36,682 bases of DNA from Spirogloea muscicola. Its lineage: Eukaryota; Streptophyta; Zygnematophyceae; Spirogloeales; Spirogloeaceae. The notes beneath the pieces were generated by a model, which was given only the letters and a program-made list of their open reading frames with translations, had not been told where the DNA came from and ran no database searches. Shown one piece after another: positions 1 to 11,737 of the stretch. Both the position numbers and the translations under genes were made by a program. The stretch spans positions 41,306 to 77,987 of the forward strand of contig WELB01000373.1 of assembly GCA_009602725.1 (NCBI GenBank). The letters are read 5' to 3'. How positions within the stretch are numbered: position 1 is the stretch's first letter; every line of letters starts with the position of its first letter.

Positions 1-3000
1 CCGCCGCCGCAGCAGCCGGCGGGGCGCCCGGCGGCGGCTCGGCGCTTTAGCGGCGCCGGCGGCAAGCTCGTGTGGGTGTGGACGGCCAGCCAGGCCGCCA
101 TGACGGCCGCCGTGGAGGCCGGGTGGACGACGCTCGTCTTCGGCGGCCGCGATGCTGCCGAGCGGGCCGCCGCGTGGGCCGGTGCGCCTCTCGCCGCTGT
201 CGCTGCCGCCGCCGTCGTTGGCGAGGCCGCCGTCTCCAGGCGGGCGAGCCTGACGCCTCCGCCGCCGCCGCCGCCGTGGGACTTGCAGCGCTGGCGAGAC
301 TCCAGCCGCTGTTCCTGGACGACGCCCGCGGCGTGCTCCTCGACGGCGGCGCTGGCGGCGCCGTCGTGGCCCCGATCCTCAAAGTGGAGAGCGGCGCCGA
401 CGTCGCCGCCGTCGCCGACCTTGCTGGCGGGACCAGCGGCTTTGTCGTCGTCGACGCCATGGACTGGCGGGTGAACTGCCGTGCGCTCCAGCTGCAGCTT
501 GCTCGGCGTTCTGCTGGACCGCACCCTGGACCGACACCCATTGATAGCAGTCCGTCAGTACCTGGCCTAAGCCTAGATGCGGAACTTGGTGTATTAGGAG
601 CAGTCCTTACTCCTGTATTCGCATAGCCCAACCGCAATGCTCAAGCTCAGGCTAATAGTTGAGCTGAAGCCTAAGCTCAAGCTTGCGCTCAAGCCTAAGC
701 TCAAGCCTGAGCTCAAGCCATTGCTTAAGCATTGACCACAAATGGTTCTGGACTGGTCGACAAGTTTAATCTGATGCGGCCCTCAAACTTCTAGTCCTCA
801 AGCACTCACCAGAAGAGGCAGAAGCTGCGATCTTTCGCTGGAGCTCCGTCCATCGAGCTTTGGCAACTACGCTGCCATGAACTGATCCGTGCGTGCACAG
901 CGTGGCGCGCGCAGATGATACCCGCGGAGAATCTCGTGGCAGCCTTCCAGGGCTCCGGCACCCAGATCCTGATGCTCACTGGCTCTGCTACTGACGCTCA
1001 GGGGATGCTTGAGGTGCGCTCCTCAATCAGACCATAGTGGGGTTTCGCCAGTCAGGGCTCAGGGTTCTGGTCAAGCTCTCGGGCCTGCCGCCAAGCAGTG
1101 AGCTTGAGGTCGTGCAGTCAAGGATTTGCCTCGCCGGATCTATGTCTTGTGCTTCTCACCATGCCCACAGGATGCCAGAGCTGGCTCTAACAATTTTCTG
1201 GCTTGAACGCTCTAGGTGTGCTTCCAGCATCTGATGGTAGAGCGTCAGGACGTTCCCTGCAAATTTCCGCATCTGACAGCCCGGGGCCTGCTCCCTTGCA
1301 GGCGCTGGAAGTCGGCACTGATGGCATTGTGCTTCGCACAGATGACGTTGAGCAGGTCTTGGCGCTTAAGGTTCGCAGCTTCCCGGGTTGCCTCCGCCTG
1401 CGTAGTCCTGCCAGCGCGTCTGTTGGAGTGACCTTCCGCGGCCTGTGCATGGTTCTGCAGGAGTACTTTGCTGGGAAGGCCGCGACTGTGGCTGCCTTGC
1501 CGCTTGAGGTGGCCACTGTTGTATCAGTCGAGCCCGCTGGTATGGGCGACCGCGTGTGCGTCGATCTCACCACGCTGCTGGCACCCGGCGAGGGTCTGCT
1601 GGTTCGTGCCCTCCTGTCGCTGCCCATATGCCGGAGCTCGGGACCAGTGCCAGAAGGTGACTGGGCAATACTGGCTCTGGTCTCGTACTTGAACGCATCT
1701 CGCAGAGTTGAACAGTCAATTCTCATAGAGAAAGGGGAGACACTTTACTGCTGGTTGAGCAGGCCAGCCTGTGCTTTCACTTCCGAAGCTGACCCTTTCA
1801 AAGACATTTGATTGGTGTGTATGCTTTTCTGCATAGGAGTCAATATTGTCGTGAACTGAAATTTATTTTGCAATGAGGGAGAGCAGAGACTATTAGTACC
1901 TGCTCCTTGTGAACGTACTCAGAGAAATGGTGGCAGTAAGTCTTGTGGTCAGCTGCTTGCTTGAAGCCTTGGTTGTTGTATTGTGACGCGCAGGTCGGAT
2001 CGTTTGCTAGAGCTCTCTTCCTAGTCCACTCCGAATGCTTTGAGTGCGACTACGTGCCCAGCAGGCCCTTCCGCGTGAATGCGGTGAGGCCACTTACCGT
2101 CATTGCCATGACCTGCCGAGTCTAGAATAGGGTTTCTATCATATTCTGAGCTTTTGACACAGCCACTGTGGATTATTCGGTTTGCACACATTGTTATATT
2201 GGCAACAGTATTGCATATCCATGCCGTGCGTTCTACTCAATACAGTGTCTGGCTTGGTCCATGCCAAATTCTTCTCCATTGATTCCCTTTCTTATCCTAT
2301 GTGATGCTAAATGGCAGGGTGCCGTCCACTCATATGTAGCGGGGCCAGGCGGCAAGACCAAGTATCTCTCGGAGCTGCAAAGCGGTAGCTTTGTGTTGGT
2401 GGTTGACGCCCACGGTCGCAGCCGGGTTGCAACGGTTGGGAGGGCAAAGATTGAGTCTAGGCCTCTCATGCTGATTGAAGTTGAGGTGAGTTGCTTGCTC
2501 AGCTCTTGCATGCTTTGATGGACAAGGAGTATAAGTCTTGAGAGATAGCTTGGCATTCGGGGTGGCTGCCTTGCATCATGCCTCCTGAGTCATTCCTACT
2601 GCACACCACTTAAGGCCGTGCTTGCAAGCCTGACCATCATTTTCTCTTTCTAGGATGCTGAGAAGCAGCGCCACAGTGTTATGCTACAAAATGCTGAGAC
2701 TGTTCGGCTGGTCACTGTTGGCCAAGAAGGTTGGTCATTCGCTCTGATGGTGATCTCAAGTTGAATAACGAATGATCTCAAGTTGCAAAGCGTATGCATA
2801 CTTACCACCACGTTGTTAGGATCATTCATAGCATCTCACGAGCTCATTACTTGGGCCAGAGCAACCTGTCTGACAATGACGTCATTTTGCAGCAATGTTG
2901 ACCTTCATGGGATAGGCACACATGCCAGTTCACTATTTAAACGCCACTCTTTTTATACACTGAAGTTACTGAAAGCACCACTTGCCGCTTGGCAATGCTT

Positions 3001-3132
3001 GGTGGTGCAGGGCACTCGCATCAGGCTATTGCCACCTCAGCTCTCAAGCTTGGCGGCCAACTTGTCATCCTCCGGCAAGAAGGTGGGCGGCACACAGGCA
3101 TCAGCGTCCAGGAGTTCATCATTGAGAGGTGA
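1..3132 (+). CDS. 3-dehydroquinate synthase II family protein (archaeal AroB'-type), 5' partial
   Basis: Exons read as 1-213, 240-470, 915-1013, 1302-1370, 1461-1601, 1994-2083, 2318-2485, 2654-2729 and 3011-3132 (TGA), about 402 residues in the window; the reading frame is open to the left edge, so the start and any transit peptide are missing. Family signatures seen in order: [20 protein letters not shown] near the N terminus, [78 protein letters not shown] and a C-terminal [13 protein letters not shown]. All junctions from exon 240-470 onward keep frame. The archaeal family makes 3-dehydroquinate by an NAD-dependent oxidative deamination; plants have homologues of uncertain role beside canonical DHQ synthase. 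Between 213 and 240 the coding frame shifts, explained either by a 26-base GT-AG intron or by a one-base sequence error. Family assignment is secure, the enzyme activity is not. Confidence 0.9.
214..239 (+). other. possible 26-base GT-AG mini-intron or frameshift in the dehydroquinate synthase gene
   Basis: The homologous protein runs in one frame up to about base 213 ([17 protein letters not shown]) and in another from about base 240 ([19 protein letters not shown]). The segment 214-239 starts GT, ends CAG and its removal joins the two frames. A 26-base intron would be extraordinarily short for this gene, whose other introns are 90 bases or longer, so a missing base in this GC-rich stretch is an equally good reading. 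Confidence 0.4.
640..735 (+). repeat. imperfect 12-base tandem repeat inside an intron
   Basis: Within the intron between 470 and 915 the sequence cycles through variants of AAGCCTAAGCTC and AAGCTCAAGCCT for nearly 100 bases. The period is about 6 to 12 bases with drift. It has no coding frame that matches the gene and looks like a minisatellite. No function is evident. Confidence 0.75.
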
Positions 3133-5018
3133 TCCCGTACAGCTCTGGTCAACCAATTACCATGGAAGACTTGAGCTTTTCCAGTATTATCAGCATCTTT
3201 TTACTAGCCTAAGGAGCCTTCATACTGCTTGGTGCTCTTTCATATGTCTTACTTGAAGCTATTATGATGCGCACGCTCCCTTGTAGCGCTGCTCTTCTGC
3301 AACTACCTGGCCTCCTTTGAGCCTGTCACAATGAGAACGCTTGTGGGGGCCTTTCAATTTGCATGCCCCTAGTTGAGCCTGTCGTGTGAACCAGGCTCTG
3401 GGGACTATACTTAGGAAGTCAAAGGCAACACATGAACAGAAACTATAAAGTGCTAAGTGTGCACCCGCTCACAAATTGAAATGTGAGGCTGGGCTCTCAA
3501 GAGAGAAGACGTCGTCCAGAAGGGTGTTCACAGCACAAACCGAGAGTCCCTTAGCACAATGAGCCTTGAAAGGCACCAGAGAAGACCATATTATGAAGGT
3601 TGGGAACCAACACCTAGCAACCACGCACATGTCGTCCTGAATAAGCAATTGCAAGGAACTTGAGACTTGAATCAGATGTGCGCCATCCTGGACGGAAGAC
3701 CTAAAGGAAGATTTCTTGTATCGTACTTCACTCTTGGCCAAGAAGGAAAGGGGATACTCAGGGACCTCGAAGAAGGGATAGATGGAAGCTTGCACTCCGA
3801 GAAAGCCACTTAAATGAGCAAAGGGACGAATGTTGAGAAATCACAGTTGCATAGATGGTTCTGACGAGCTTTGGCAGGATACTTGTGTGCACTCGTACAC
3901 GTATCTGGTACATGCTACACAACAGCAGGAAGAAATTCATCGATTGGCACTTCAGAATTGCAGTGCTTTTGGCACATGTAAGATGCACATGCTCTGCTGT
4001 GATGAGGCATGTCCCCCGTCAGCTTGGTGTGAAGAGGGAGTAGCAAGCACAGTAGTTTCAACCCGCTTGGGTCATGGGCATAGGCTTATCCTGCCGCCCG
4101 TGCCTTACATGGCATCGGCGCGCAAGCCCCATCTGCCGCTCATCGTGCCCAGTACCGCTGAGGCAGCAATGGGTGAGGTTTGTTAGTGACGGTCTCTGGC
4201 TACACCGGCCCCTGGGACCAGGGTGCCAAACGGGCCAGATGGCCTGCCCCAAGAAACGATGTATCTCATTACGTGACCAAGCATCAGGGGAAGGAACCCT
4301 CTTCCAGTGGAGGGCGATAGCTGTGAGTGGCCAGCCCAGAAATTGATCGATTAAAGGGGTGTGGAGGGCTGGGGCCGAGTAGTTCTCTCGGCCCAGTCCG
4401 TCACTCTTGCAAGACTGCCCCGCGCCACCGCTGCCGCCACATTGCCGACAGCCGTTGATCGCTCCTACTGTGCCACTGCAAGAAGGCGTGAGCGTGGAGG
4501 AAGGGCAGCAGCGCAGCTAGAAAGTGAATATTCACAGGCGAATATGAACTCTCACTACAATCCTTTACCCTTGTGTTGAGCAACCACTTCCTGAGACCTC
4601 TCAGTAATGCCTTGACATGACTCACTTTCTTGAGATTGTGATATCGTGAATGAAGGCCACATGCAGTTTGTACAAAATCACGACCTATCCTACTCCATAA
4701 TACTATTCTGGAGTAGGATAAACTTGTGCAAATCGAGTATATACCATTGAAAAGTTATGGATTGTGGCATCTTCGGGGGGCTCCAATTCTTATCGTCAGG
4801 GGTCTTCTTCAATGTCTGCCCTTACACCTCTTCATGTTGCTGCAAGGAATACACATAGCTCCTTCAGCTGCTGATATGGCTTCCCTTGCAATCATGCTGC
4901 TCAATCAATCCCCTTTGATTGGCTGTCTAATGTCAAGCTATTGTTACTGAGCCAAATCTCTGGCCCTGAGTACATGATTGACTTGCACGCTGGCATCAAA
5001 GACAAAGATGTGCACAGG
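3133..5018. other. convergent intergenic spacer, no gene recognised
   Basis: This spacer lies between the 3' ends of the dehydroquinate synthase gene (+) and the NSUN5 gene (-). Open frames on both strands are short and show no family signature. It should hold both 3' UTRs. At about 4316-4345 there is one degenerate copy of the GGCCAGCCCA-containing repeat that is common at 9300-12700, and at 4686-4720 a strong hairpin. I see nothing else in it. Confidence 0.6.
4686..4720. repeat. perfect 12-base inverted repeat (hairpin)
   Basis: TATCCTACTCCA at 4686-4697 is followed by an 11-base loop and its exact complement TGGAGTAGGATA at 4709-4720. It lies about 300 bases beyond the stop codon of the NSUN5-like gene, on that gene's 3' side, so it could form in its 3' UTR or read-through transcript. 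A role in 3' end formation is only a guess. Confidence 0.6.
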
Positions 5019-8000
5019 CTATGTTGGGCCAGGTACCTGCTGAACTTTGTCGTAATTTTGCAGCCCCTCTGTTGCAAGGCACTGTTGCTTAGGCTCTTGC
5101 ATCACACGGTGACCTTTTTGTGCCTCACACTCGGACTTCTGCTTCTTTCTCAAGCGCTTCAGCTTTCTCCGCCTCAGCTTTGACTGCAGCTTCTGGTCCT
5201 GCTGCGCAGACTGGCCATGGTCCTCTTGTGTGAATAGACTCTGTTTTTGAGCGTTGTTCAGACATTGGTCTCGAGTGCCTGCTTCACTAACTTGTTCTTT
5301 CTTTCGTACTGTTGCTGGCTGTCTAGTCCCAAGCTTGTTTGTGTCAACTGAAGCTACACGAGCTAGAACGGCTACGAAGAAACCGTCCATCTTGTCCCGC
5401 TCAGAGTCTGTCCGAAGCAAGTGATGAGCTGCATCATGAGCTTGTTACTTGTAAGTGTAGGTCAAGGCAGCACAATATACCGAAGCCTTGAAATCGCCTT
5501 ACTAGAAAGTGCCTTGCATAGGTTCTTGCATAACCGTGGAGCGTCGGCTTGCACAGTAGTACGCAATTTCATGCGAGTCACGAAGCACAAACTTAAATCA
5601 GAGAAGAACATCAGGAACTGACCTCCTGGAAAAACAGGCAGCCCTCGATGAGGCCATTCTGGAAAGGCGCTGACAAGCTTGAAGCTTGTATCAGATGAGG
5701 GGCTGAGCACAGCAGCCACAACGTCCTCATTTTCGCGTTGATGCACAGAGCAGGTGCTATACACCACCCTTTCAACAGAAGGAACTGCAACCATGATACA
5801 TGTGATGCCACAGCTTAATCATTCAGTCGTATCAGCCCAATCACAGGCATTCAGGTTGATAATACAAGGCCCAAATGTTGAAGCTTTGCATGGTATCCAG
5901 CACTGTCTCAAGCATTCAATCTGGCCCAGTTGGCCAGGTACTGCAGGATGCCAATATTTTGTTAAGCATGCAGGGTAGTGTCCCGGCCCTTAAGCGAGAC
6001 AGGATTTGCTAGGTACTCAAAGACCAATAGCGAGCAGGATGCACCACACACAGCTTACAAGACAGAGCATGGCGGAGTGCCTTCTCCTGAAAATTGCCAA
6101 GATTCTCCAGGCGCTGCATGTCCTCTTTGAGGTTCCCTTCCACAGGCAACCGTGTCAGCATCACGACAGAAGATCCTCAATCCCTGATGACACAAGTAGG
6201 TCTTGGAGTACAGTGCTTTATCATGAGCATAAGATGGTCAATATGTACAGTATGCTAAGTCGATACTGTCATTCTCAGTGGCTCCCTTTGACGTTTAGAA
6301 GACAGCATCAAGTCTACCTAGGCAGGGCAATGTAGTCACCCTGGCCTGATGAAGGTAAAAGGTGGTCTTGTCGTTGCGCTGACATTCCCGAACCTGAGCA
6401 CGAAGGATCCAGGAGCAAACCTTGGACCTGTAAATTCAACCGTTTACACTCAGTGGATATAAAGGCTTCACAACTTTGAGGAGGTCGTCAGAAACACGAG
6501 GTTGATGAGACATTCTGTCATCATCTTGCCTTACATGAGCAAATCAGAAGCTGCGTGAATAACTTGACATCACATGTAGATAGTAAAAATATGGCATAGT
6601 CCACTTAACCTACTCTTGCAAAGTCTGGTGAAGCTGGGTCCGTATCCAAGAAGTCTTGAAGTCTTGCCTCAACATCTGAAAGCCTTGGTCAAGGCGACCA
6701 TGCTTCTCGATGATCTAAAAGGCCCGCAGACTGAGCTTCAATGTGATGGAAATTGTGCATACTATGGCTGGCAGACAGTTGCCCTTCTCAAAGAACACAA
6801 CAGCTTTCATTTAGCCCTTGTCTGAAGCTTTGGAGGAGGATACTGGAAGCACCAGCAAGCTCCACGGTGCACTTGAGGCGCTTAAAGCGACCCCTGTCCT
6901 TTTCGCAAGCAATTATTCGACCTCGTCCTTTCATAAGAGCTGCAAGGTGCACTGTCTTGTTCCCAGGTGCAGCACAAGCATCAATGACCTGGAAAAGTCA
7001 CCAATGAAGTACATAAAAGGACTGCAGGACCCACTTGATCTGCAGTCTTCTGGTGCTTCACATATGACTCTCTGATCCACTCCCTTGCTTGTCCGCTTGC
7101 TAAAACTTGGCAGATTGAGCCAGAGCTGTAGAAGTAACTGCAAGCTTGCCATGGAGGATGCTGTACAGATGTCTTGACCAAGAACACTTAGTGAGTCATC
7201 TCGAAAGAGCCAATCAACAATTTTCAACACAGTGCTGAATGCTAAGCATGGGTTTTGCAGAAGAAAATGACCAATTTGGCATACCTCCCAAGAAGGCTCT
7301 GGGGCTAATGCTTGAGCCGGTAAGCAACTGGCCTTTCCCTGCTGACATATTTGAGATCAAGTATGAATATTCTCAATTCTTTACTTATCAGCAGAAGACC
7401 GACGTCACCTTGCTTGAAGCAGATCAGTGACAGATATGATACTCCCATCCTCTTGACAACAATGTCCCATCAGAAGTGTAAGCAGATTACATTCAAACGT
7501 CTGCCAACCACACGTGTTTATTGTACACAGACAGACTGCTGTGCCAACTGACCACATGCCGGATCAAGACTTGATATTGAAAAAGTGCCTCACTTGAAGA
7601 ATCAATGAGCCACTCTTCACAAGGTAGTGGTCATGGAGGTCTGTGCCTGGCGGAAAAATCAAGAGCTCAGGAACCAAGTCGTCCCTCCTTATCTGCAACC
7701 ATAGATGCAGGGCAAAACCATGACAAACTATCCCAAATGAATGGATCAGATTGTCACAGCTCTTGAAGTACCACTCTGACCAAAGTTCCTAAGCTAACTG
7801 GAAGGACTTCTAGTCTCAACTTACATGCCTCTGTGTTATCTGCTGCGTGCTTGATGTTCCTAGAGTACCGTGAGATTGGCTTGTGATGTATTGAAGTCGT
7901 CTATCACATCCTGGACACTTGTCTTCAGGGTGTTCACCCTAGCATACCTTGGCATCTCAGATCCTGCAGATTGCTGCCAAGATTGGAGTCAGTGCCAATG

Positions 8001-9170
8001 TGTGCACCTGACTGAGGGGCCATGCCATGTTCTCTTTGTTCCTTGCCATATCAGTGCATGCAGAAGATGTCTTGCACATTATGAGCAATTTCTTCTTGGT
8101 TCCAACTAGCTGAATAAGAACAGCAGTTGTGAAACTTGTGCGTCAAAGAGTTGGGGTCTAGCGCACCTGCAACTTGAGAACAAAGGAGGTCCTTTGCGGA
8201 GGAGACCTGCCTCTTCACCAGTAGCCTTGCAAGACATGCTCTCAGAGCACTTTTGCGGGCAAGGACTGCTTGCTCCGCTTTGCCAGCTGACACCAGGCCC
8301 TGCAAATAAGTATATCAGAAAAGTGTCAGCCTGAGTTGCTGACGACAGTGAACAGACGCATCAAGACAAATGCAACCCCATGAGAATGGGTGCACAATGT
8401 AAAGACCTGGCCAAAGAGGAGGTCGTACACTAGTACATACGCCAGCTCCGCTTGCATCTGCTTGTGATTCAAGAGCAAACACACAAACTCAAGGGGTGCC
8501 TTTATAGTAGTAATCAAGTCATTCTGAAGAAACTGGGGCCTGCAATTGCAATTGTCATCAGAAGCAGACGGACTTGAAATTAAGAATTCCTTCATGTCTC
8601 TTCTCCTTGCGGCTTAGCCTTTCTGCTTCTCCTTCTAGCCACCTAACACCAGGCATGAACAACTTGAGCATAATAAGGAGCTAGCAATGGACCTACCTGA
8701 CACAACGGACTCCTACTCCTGATGCAATATTGATCATAATCACAGCTTCGAGGTACTCAAACGGGGTGAGACTGTCACCTTAGCAGTGCTCTTCAGCAAG
8801 TCTGTGGCAGCCACAACCTCCTTGAGCACGGGCAAATCTGGACAAGCTCAAGGGAGAGGTCGGAATGTATGTTAAGTGCACTGTCTAAGAAGGGAGCTAA
8901 TCTTAACAAGAGCTCATCACTCATGTCTGAATGTTGAGTTTTCCACATGGCTCTCTTACTCTAGCAACCCGCAATCGATGCGCAGCCTATGACTTTGGCC
9001 TTACATCTCAGAGTTTCGCACGTGAGGGCATAGGTGGCCTTTTTGGCGACGATGGCCGGCGCCAGCGCCAGCGACTTGATGGAGGCCCCATCGCTCCTCC
9101 TGGCATTCGCGGCCAGGACCCTGGCGAGGATGCTTGCCACCTGCAGGTAGACCTTCCTGGGAACCCCCAT
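5019..9170 (-). CDS. NSUN5: NSUN5/Rcm1-type 25S/28S rRNA (cytosine-C5)-methyltransferase
   Basis: Exons in transcript order: 9170-9005, 8837-8779, 8457-8407, 8299-8167, 7963-7869, possibly 7842-7825, 7692-7594, 7338-7285, 6988-6844, 6675-6614, 6427-6340, 6175-6059, 5784-5623, 5428-5019. Phases agree at every junction and give about 552 residues. The start MGVPRKVYLQ is the first Met in frame with the conserved SIKSLALAP helix. Domains: an N-terminal helical region with LAYVLVYDLLFGQ, PRYARVNTLKT, the SAM-binding loop VIDACAAPGNKTVHLAALMK, motif IV LLLDPSCSGSGM with its Cys, and motif VI VVYSTCSVHQRENEDVV with the catalytic Cys, then MDGFFVAVLARV. These match NSUN5, which methylates one cytosine of large-subunit rRNA using S-adenosylmethionine in the nucleolus. 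A tail of about 110 residues after the core is Lys/Arg-rich (KLRRRKLKRLRKK), fitting nucleolar targeting. The weakest part is the 18-base exon. Confidence 0.93.
7825..7842 (-). other. candidate microexon of the NSUN5-like gene
   Basis: Between the exons encoding ARVNTLKTSVQDVIDDFN and DDLVPELLIFPPGTDLHDH a short linker is expected from the family. This 18-base segment (or its last 15 bases) has an AG acceptor, keeps phase 0 on both sides and is followed by a consensus GTAAGT donor. It would encode QITQRH. The flanking exons also join in frame without it. Confidence 0.4.
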
Positions 9171-9341
9171 GCCCGAGCTCGGGGCTGGCGCAGCGAGCCT
9201 TCGCGCCGCGCAGACCACGCCGCGGGAGCACCCGAGAAGGTGCGGCGAGGTGCGCGGGCCCTGAACCCCAACCAAATTCCAGTAGCCTTCATTCTTCCGG
9301 GCTTGCCGTGGCATTGGCACTCTGCAGCTCTCCCTCTCTGG

Positions 9342-9460
9342 GCTGGCCTCTCACAAACCATTGCCGTACATTGGACGAGCTATTTTCCTTGCCATTCAGT
9401 CCCTCCTGAAAGAGTATCTCCTCAGTTAGAGAACAGCTCGTCCAATGTACGGCAACGGCT
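9342..9460. repeat. foldback copy of the GGCCAGCCCA repeat family
   Basis: TTGCCGTACATTGGACGAGC at 9361-9380 returns as its exact complement at 9436-9455, separated by about 55 bases. The left arm is preceded by GGGCTGGCCTCTCACA. The same arm plus flank appears, diverged, at 10494-10538 and in the opposite orientation at 11122-11180. It behaves like a small non-autonomous element with inverted ends. Confidence 0.7.
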
Positions 9461-10182
9461 TTGAGAATGTGGCTCTCCAACATGACGACAGATCTCACTA
9501 AGCGACTGTTGAGCTCTGGAACCGACTGGAGCTGGGTCAATGGGAACGTTCACTGTTGCTTGATGACCAGTAACACTAGAAGGTCACATTTGCATGAGCC
9601 TCGAAGTCTGACTCCTCCTGAAGCAAGCTTCTCAACTACTAGTCATGATATCGGTCTTTATTGAAGAGCCCGGTCCTGATTTGACAAGCGAAGGGTCACT
9701 CACTTCAAGTTCCCTGAATTGAGGTCTGTGACATTTGCAGCATATGCTATCACACCCTTGAGCACTGTGTTGAGTAGAGTGCAAAATCTCCAACACCCTC
9801 GATGCCTGAATGGCTACACTTGATCATTGCAGTCTTTCTGCCAATGTGCAGGTCCATCTACACACTCATCTTTATTTGACTGATCTATACTGGCAGAAGG
9901 CAGTAAATGGACGTTGACTAAAGGGGTAAGTAAGGGCTATACTAGCAATTGTTATGGTCAGACATGCAAATGCGCTGTCACCAACCTTGGAAGAAAAAAT
10001 CCGAGCCACTACAAGCTACTGTTCACAAAAAGAGTCACAAGATACTACCAGACGATTCGTACCCTCTAGTTAGCCAGACCGTCAGCCTACCACATTATCT
10101 CGTGAGTCTAGGTCCACTTCAGGCAGTCTGTATATCTGTCTCCTGTTACTTTTGCTGTATGCACTGTGCAAATCTGCCGCCT

Positions 10183-10330
10183 GGTATTCAGGCATCGATT
10201 AGCGACCTTAATGTATTGCTCCGTAGTGACTGAGCGGGTCAATCTGCAATAGGTGATGTACGTCATAAGATGTGTTTGGCTTTTTACTTGGCCATTTTGG
10301 CCTTCGTTTCTTCCAGATACACGAATACTT
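10183..10330 (-). repeat. diverged copy of repeat B (see 15659-15800)
   Basis: Reading on the minus strand, the segment carries the order seen at 15659-15800: ATACACGAA, CGAAGGCCAAAATGGCCAAG, CACATCTTATGACGTAC, TTGACCCGCTCA, then AAGGTCGCTAATCGATGCCTG. It is clearly older than the 15 kb copies, with many substitutions. Confidence 0.6.
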
Positions 10331-11121
10331 TCCTTTGGACCTCGTCCAGTCTTTCCAGGGTGGCCCTTCGCAGTGCTCGCCCCCTCTACTTATTCTGATC
10401 TGCACATGCTGACTAGAGGTCATTGAGCGCCCAATTGCAGAAGTCATGAAGTATCCTGCTTTTTGCCCCTTCCGGCCCTTGTGCATTACTTTGGGCTGGC
10501 CTCTCACAGCCATTGCCTTACATTTGAGGAGCTGTTTCTTGGGAGGAGCTTACTATCAGGTGTCAATATGACACCGTCTGTTGGCGCTTGGCCTTGACGT
10601 TTACCAGTGTGACAACGTTGAGCACCGAGAAAGAGCTCTTTCCATGTGATGTGAGTCAGTGGCTGTGAGGCCAGCCCAACAGAAAAATATTATTCAGAGT
10701 AAGTGATTTCACGACATGGTACTTGCTCATAATATTGTATTTCGCTCTTTTCAGCCCTTCGGACCTGTCGACTTTTCGGGCTGGCATTCTACAGCCCTCG
10801 ACCCCGTTGGAAGAAAAGAAAGACAAGAGAGGTGTCTTCCCCAAAGGGGGCGAGCGTCCTGAACAGTCGACACAAAAAGTTGACAAGGTCCGAAGGGGTC
10901 GAGAAGCGCTTTCTAAAAGTTATCCTGGTAGGAGGATTACTCGGTAACCTCTACTTTGGAAGAGCTCACTTCTTGAGTAAGGCAATGGCTGCGAGAGGCT
11001 TGCCCAAAGGAATACAGCAAAGCAAGAAGGGCCGGAGGAAGTCGCGCAACTCGCCTAAATTGACAATCCGGCTTAGCATGACCTAGACAAGCTTGTGTTA
11101 CATATTGAGATAGACCAGGTC

Positions 11122-11200
11122 GGCTTCAACAACAGCTCGTCCAACGCAAGGCAGTGGCGGGAAAGGCCAGCCCAAAAAAGAATGAACAAGGTCCAAAAGC
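11122..11200 (-). repeat. copy of the GGCCAGCCCA repeat family
   Basis: AACAGCTCGTCCAACGCAAG followed by GCAGTGGCGGGAAAGGCCAG, CCCAAAAAAGAATGAACAAG and GTCCAAAAG matches the complement of the 9342-9382 arm and extends beyond it. Further weaker copies with the same core (GGCTGTGAGAGGCCAGCCCA variants followed by AACAAGGTCCAAAGGG) are at about 10648-10690, 10978-11040, 12145-12180, 12241-12300 and 12660-12720. The family therefore has at least eight members in 3.5 kb. Confidence 0.6.
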
Positions 11201-11427
11201 CAGGGCTTCCAACATCGACAGGTTACTTCCCGACAAGGCTTTCGCACACGACAAGCGGGCGCGCCTGGCACGTCGCTCCGTGCCTTAACCAGCAGGCGAC
11301 CGAGAGAGGGTCGCCGACAGAAGTAGCGAGGGCTTTTCATTCTTTTTTGGGCTGACTTTTCCTGCCCCTATCCTCAATGGGCGAGCCCTTCCTTTTCGGT
11401 CCACAAGCCCCCCCCCAGCGGAATTTC

Positions 11428-11482
11428 GTGTATTTGAAACAAACGAAGGCCAAATGGCCAAGTACAAAGGCAAGCACATCTT
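11428..11482 (+). repeat. truncated copy of repeat B
   Basis: Bases 11428-11482 (CGTGTATTTGAAACAAACGA onward) match 15659-15715 nearly base for base: they run through GAAGGCCAAATGGCCAAGTA to AAGCACATCTTAA and then stop abruptly at a G run. The truncation point next to homopurine sequence suggests an old insertion broken by later events. Confidence 0.7.
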
Positions 11483-11737
11483 AAGCGGGGGGGGGCATCT
11501 GGGCGACGGTACCCACGAAGGACATTGTCTCAGTGGCGTCACCGCTAGGAAAGACGGCGACGTCACCATTGGGCGGGGGCGTACGGGCCGTGCGGCGGAG
11601 GTTGAGATGAGGCGGTTGCTTGAGACACTTTTGTCAGAGAGGCGAGAGAGACAGAGAAAAGCCGCGCCCCCTCCAAGAGCGAGCATCTAACTTTTCACAG
11701 CCTCACACCCCCTTCGGATGAGCGTACTTCTTAAATG

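Noticed and set aside
9949-10233. 95-codon open frame on the plus strand
   Set aside because: It runs into a dispersed repeat, has no recognisable motif and no splice context.
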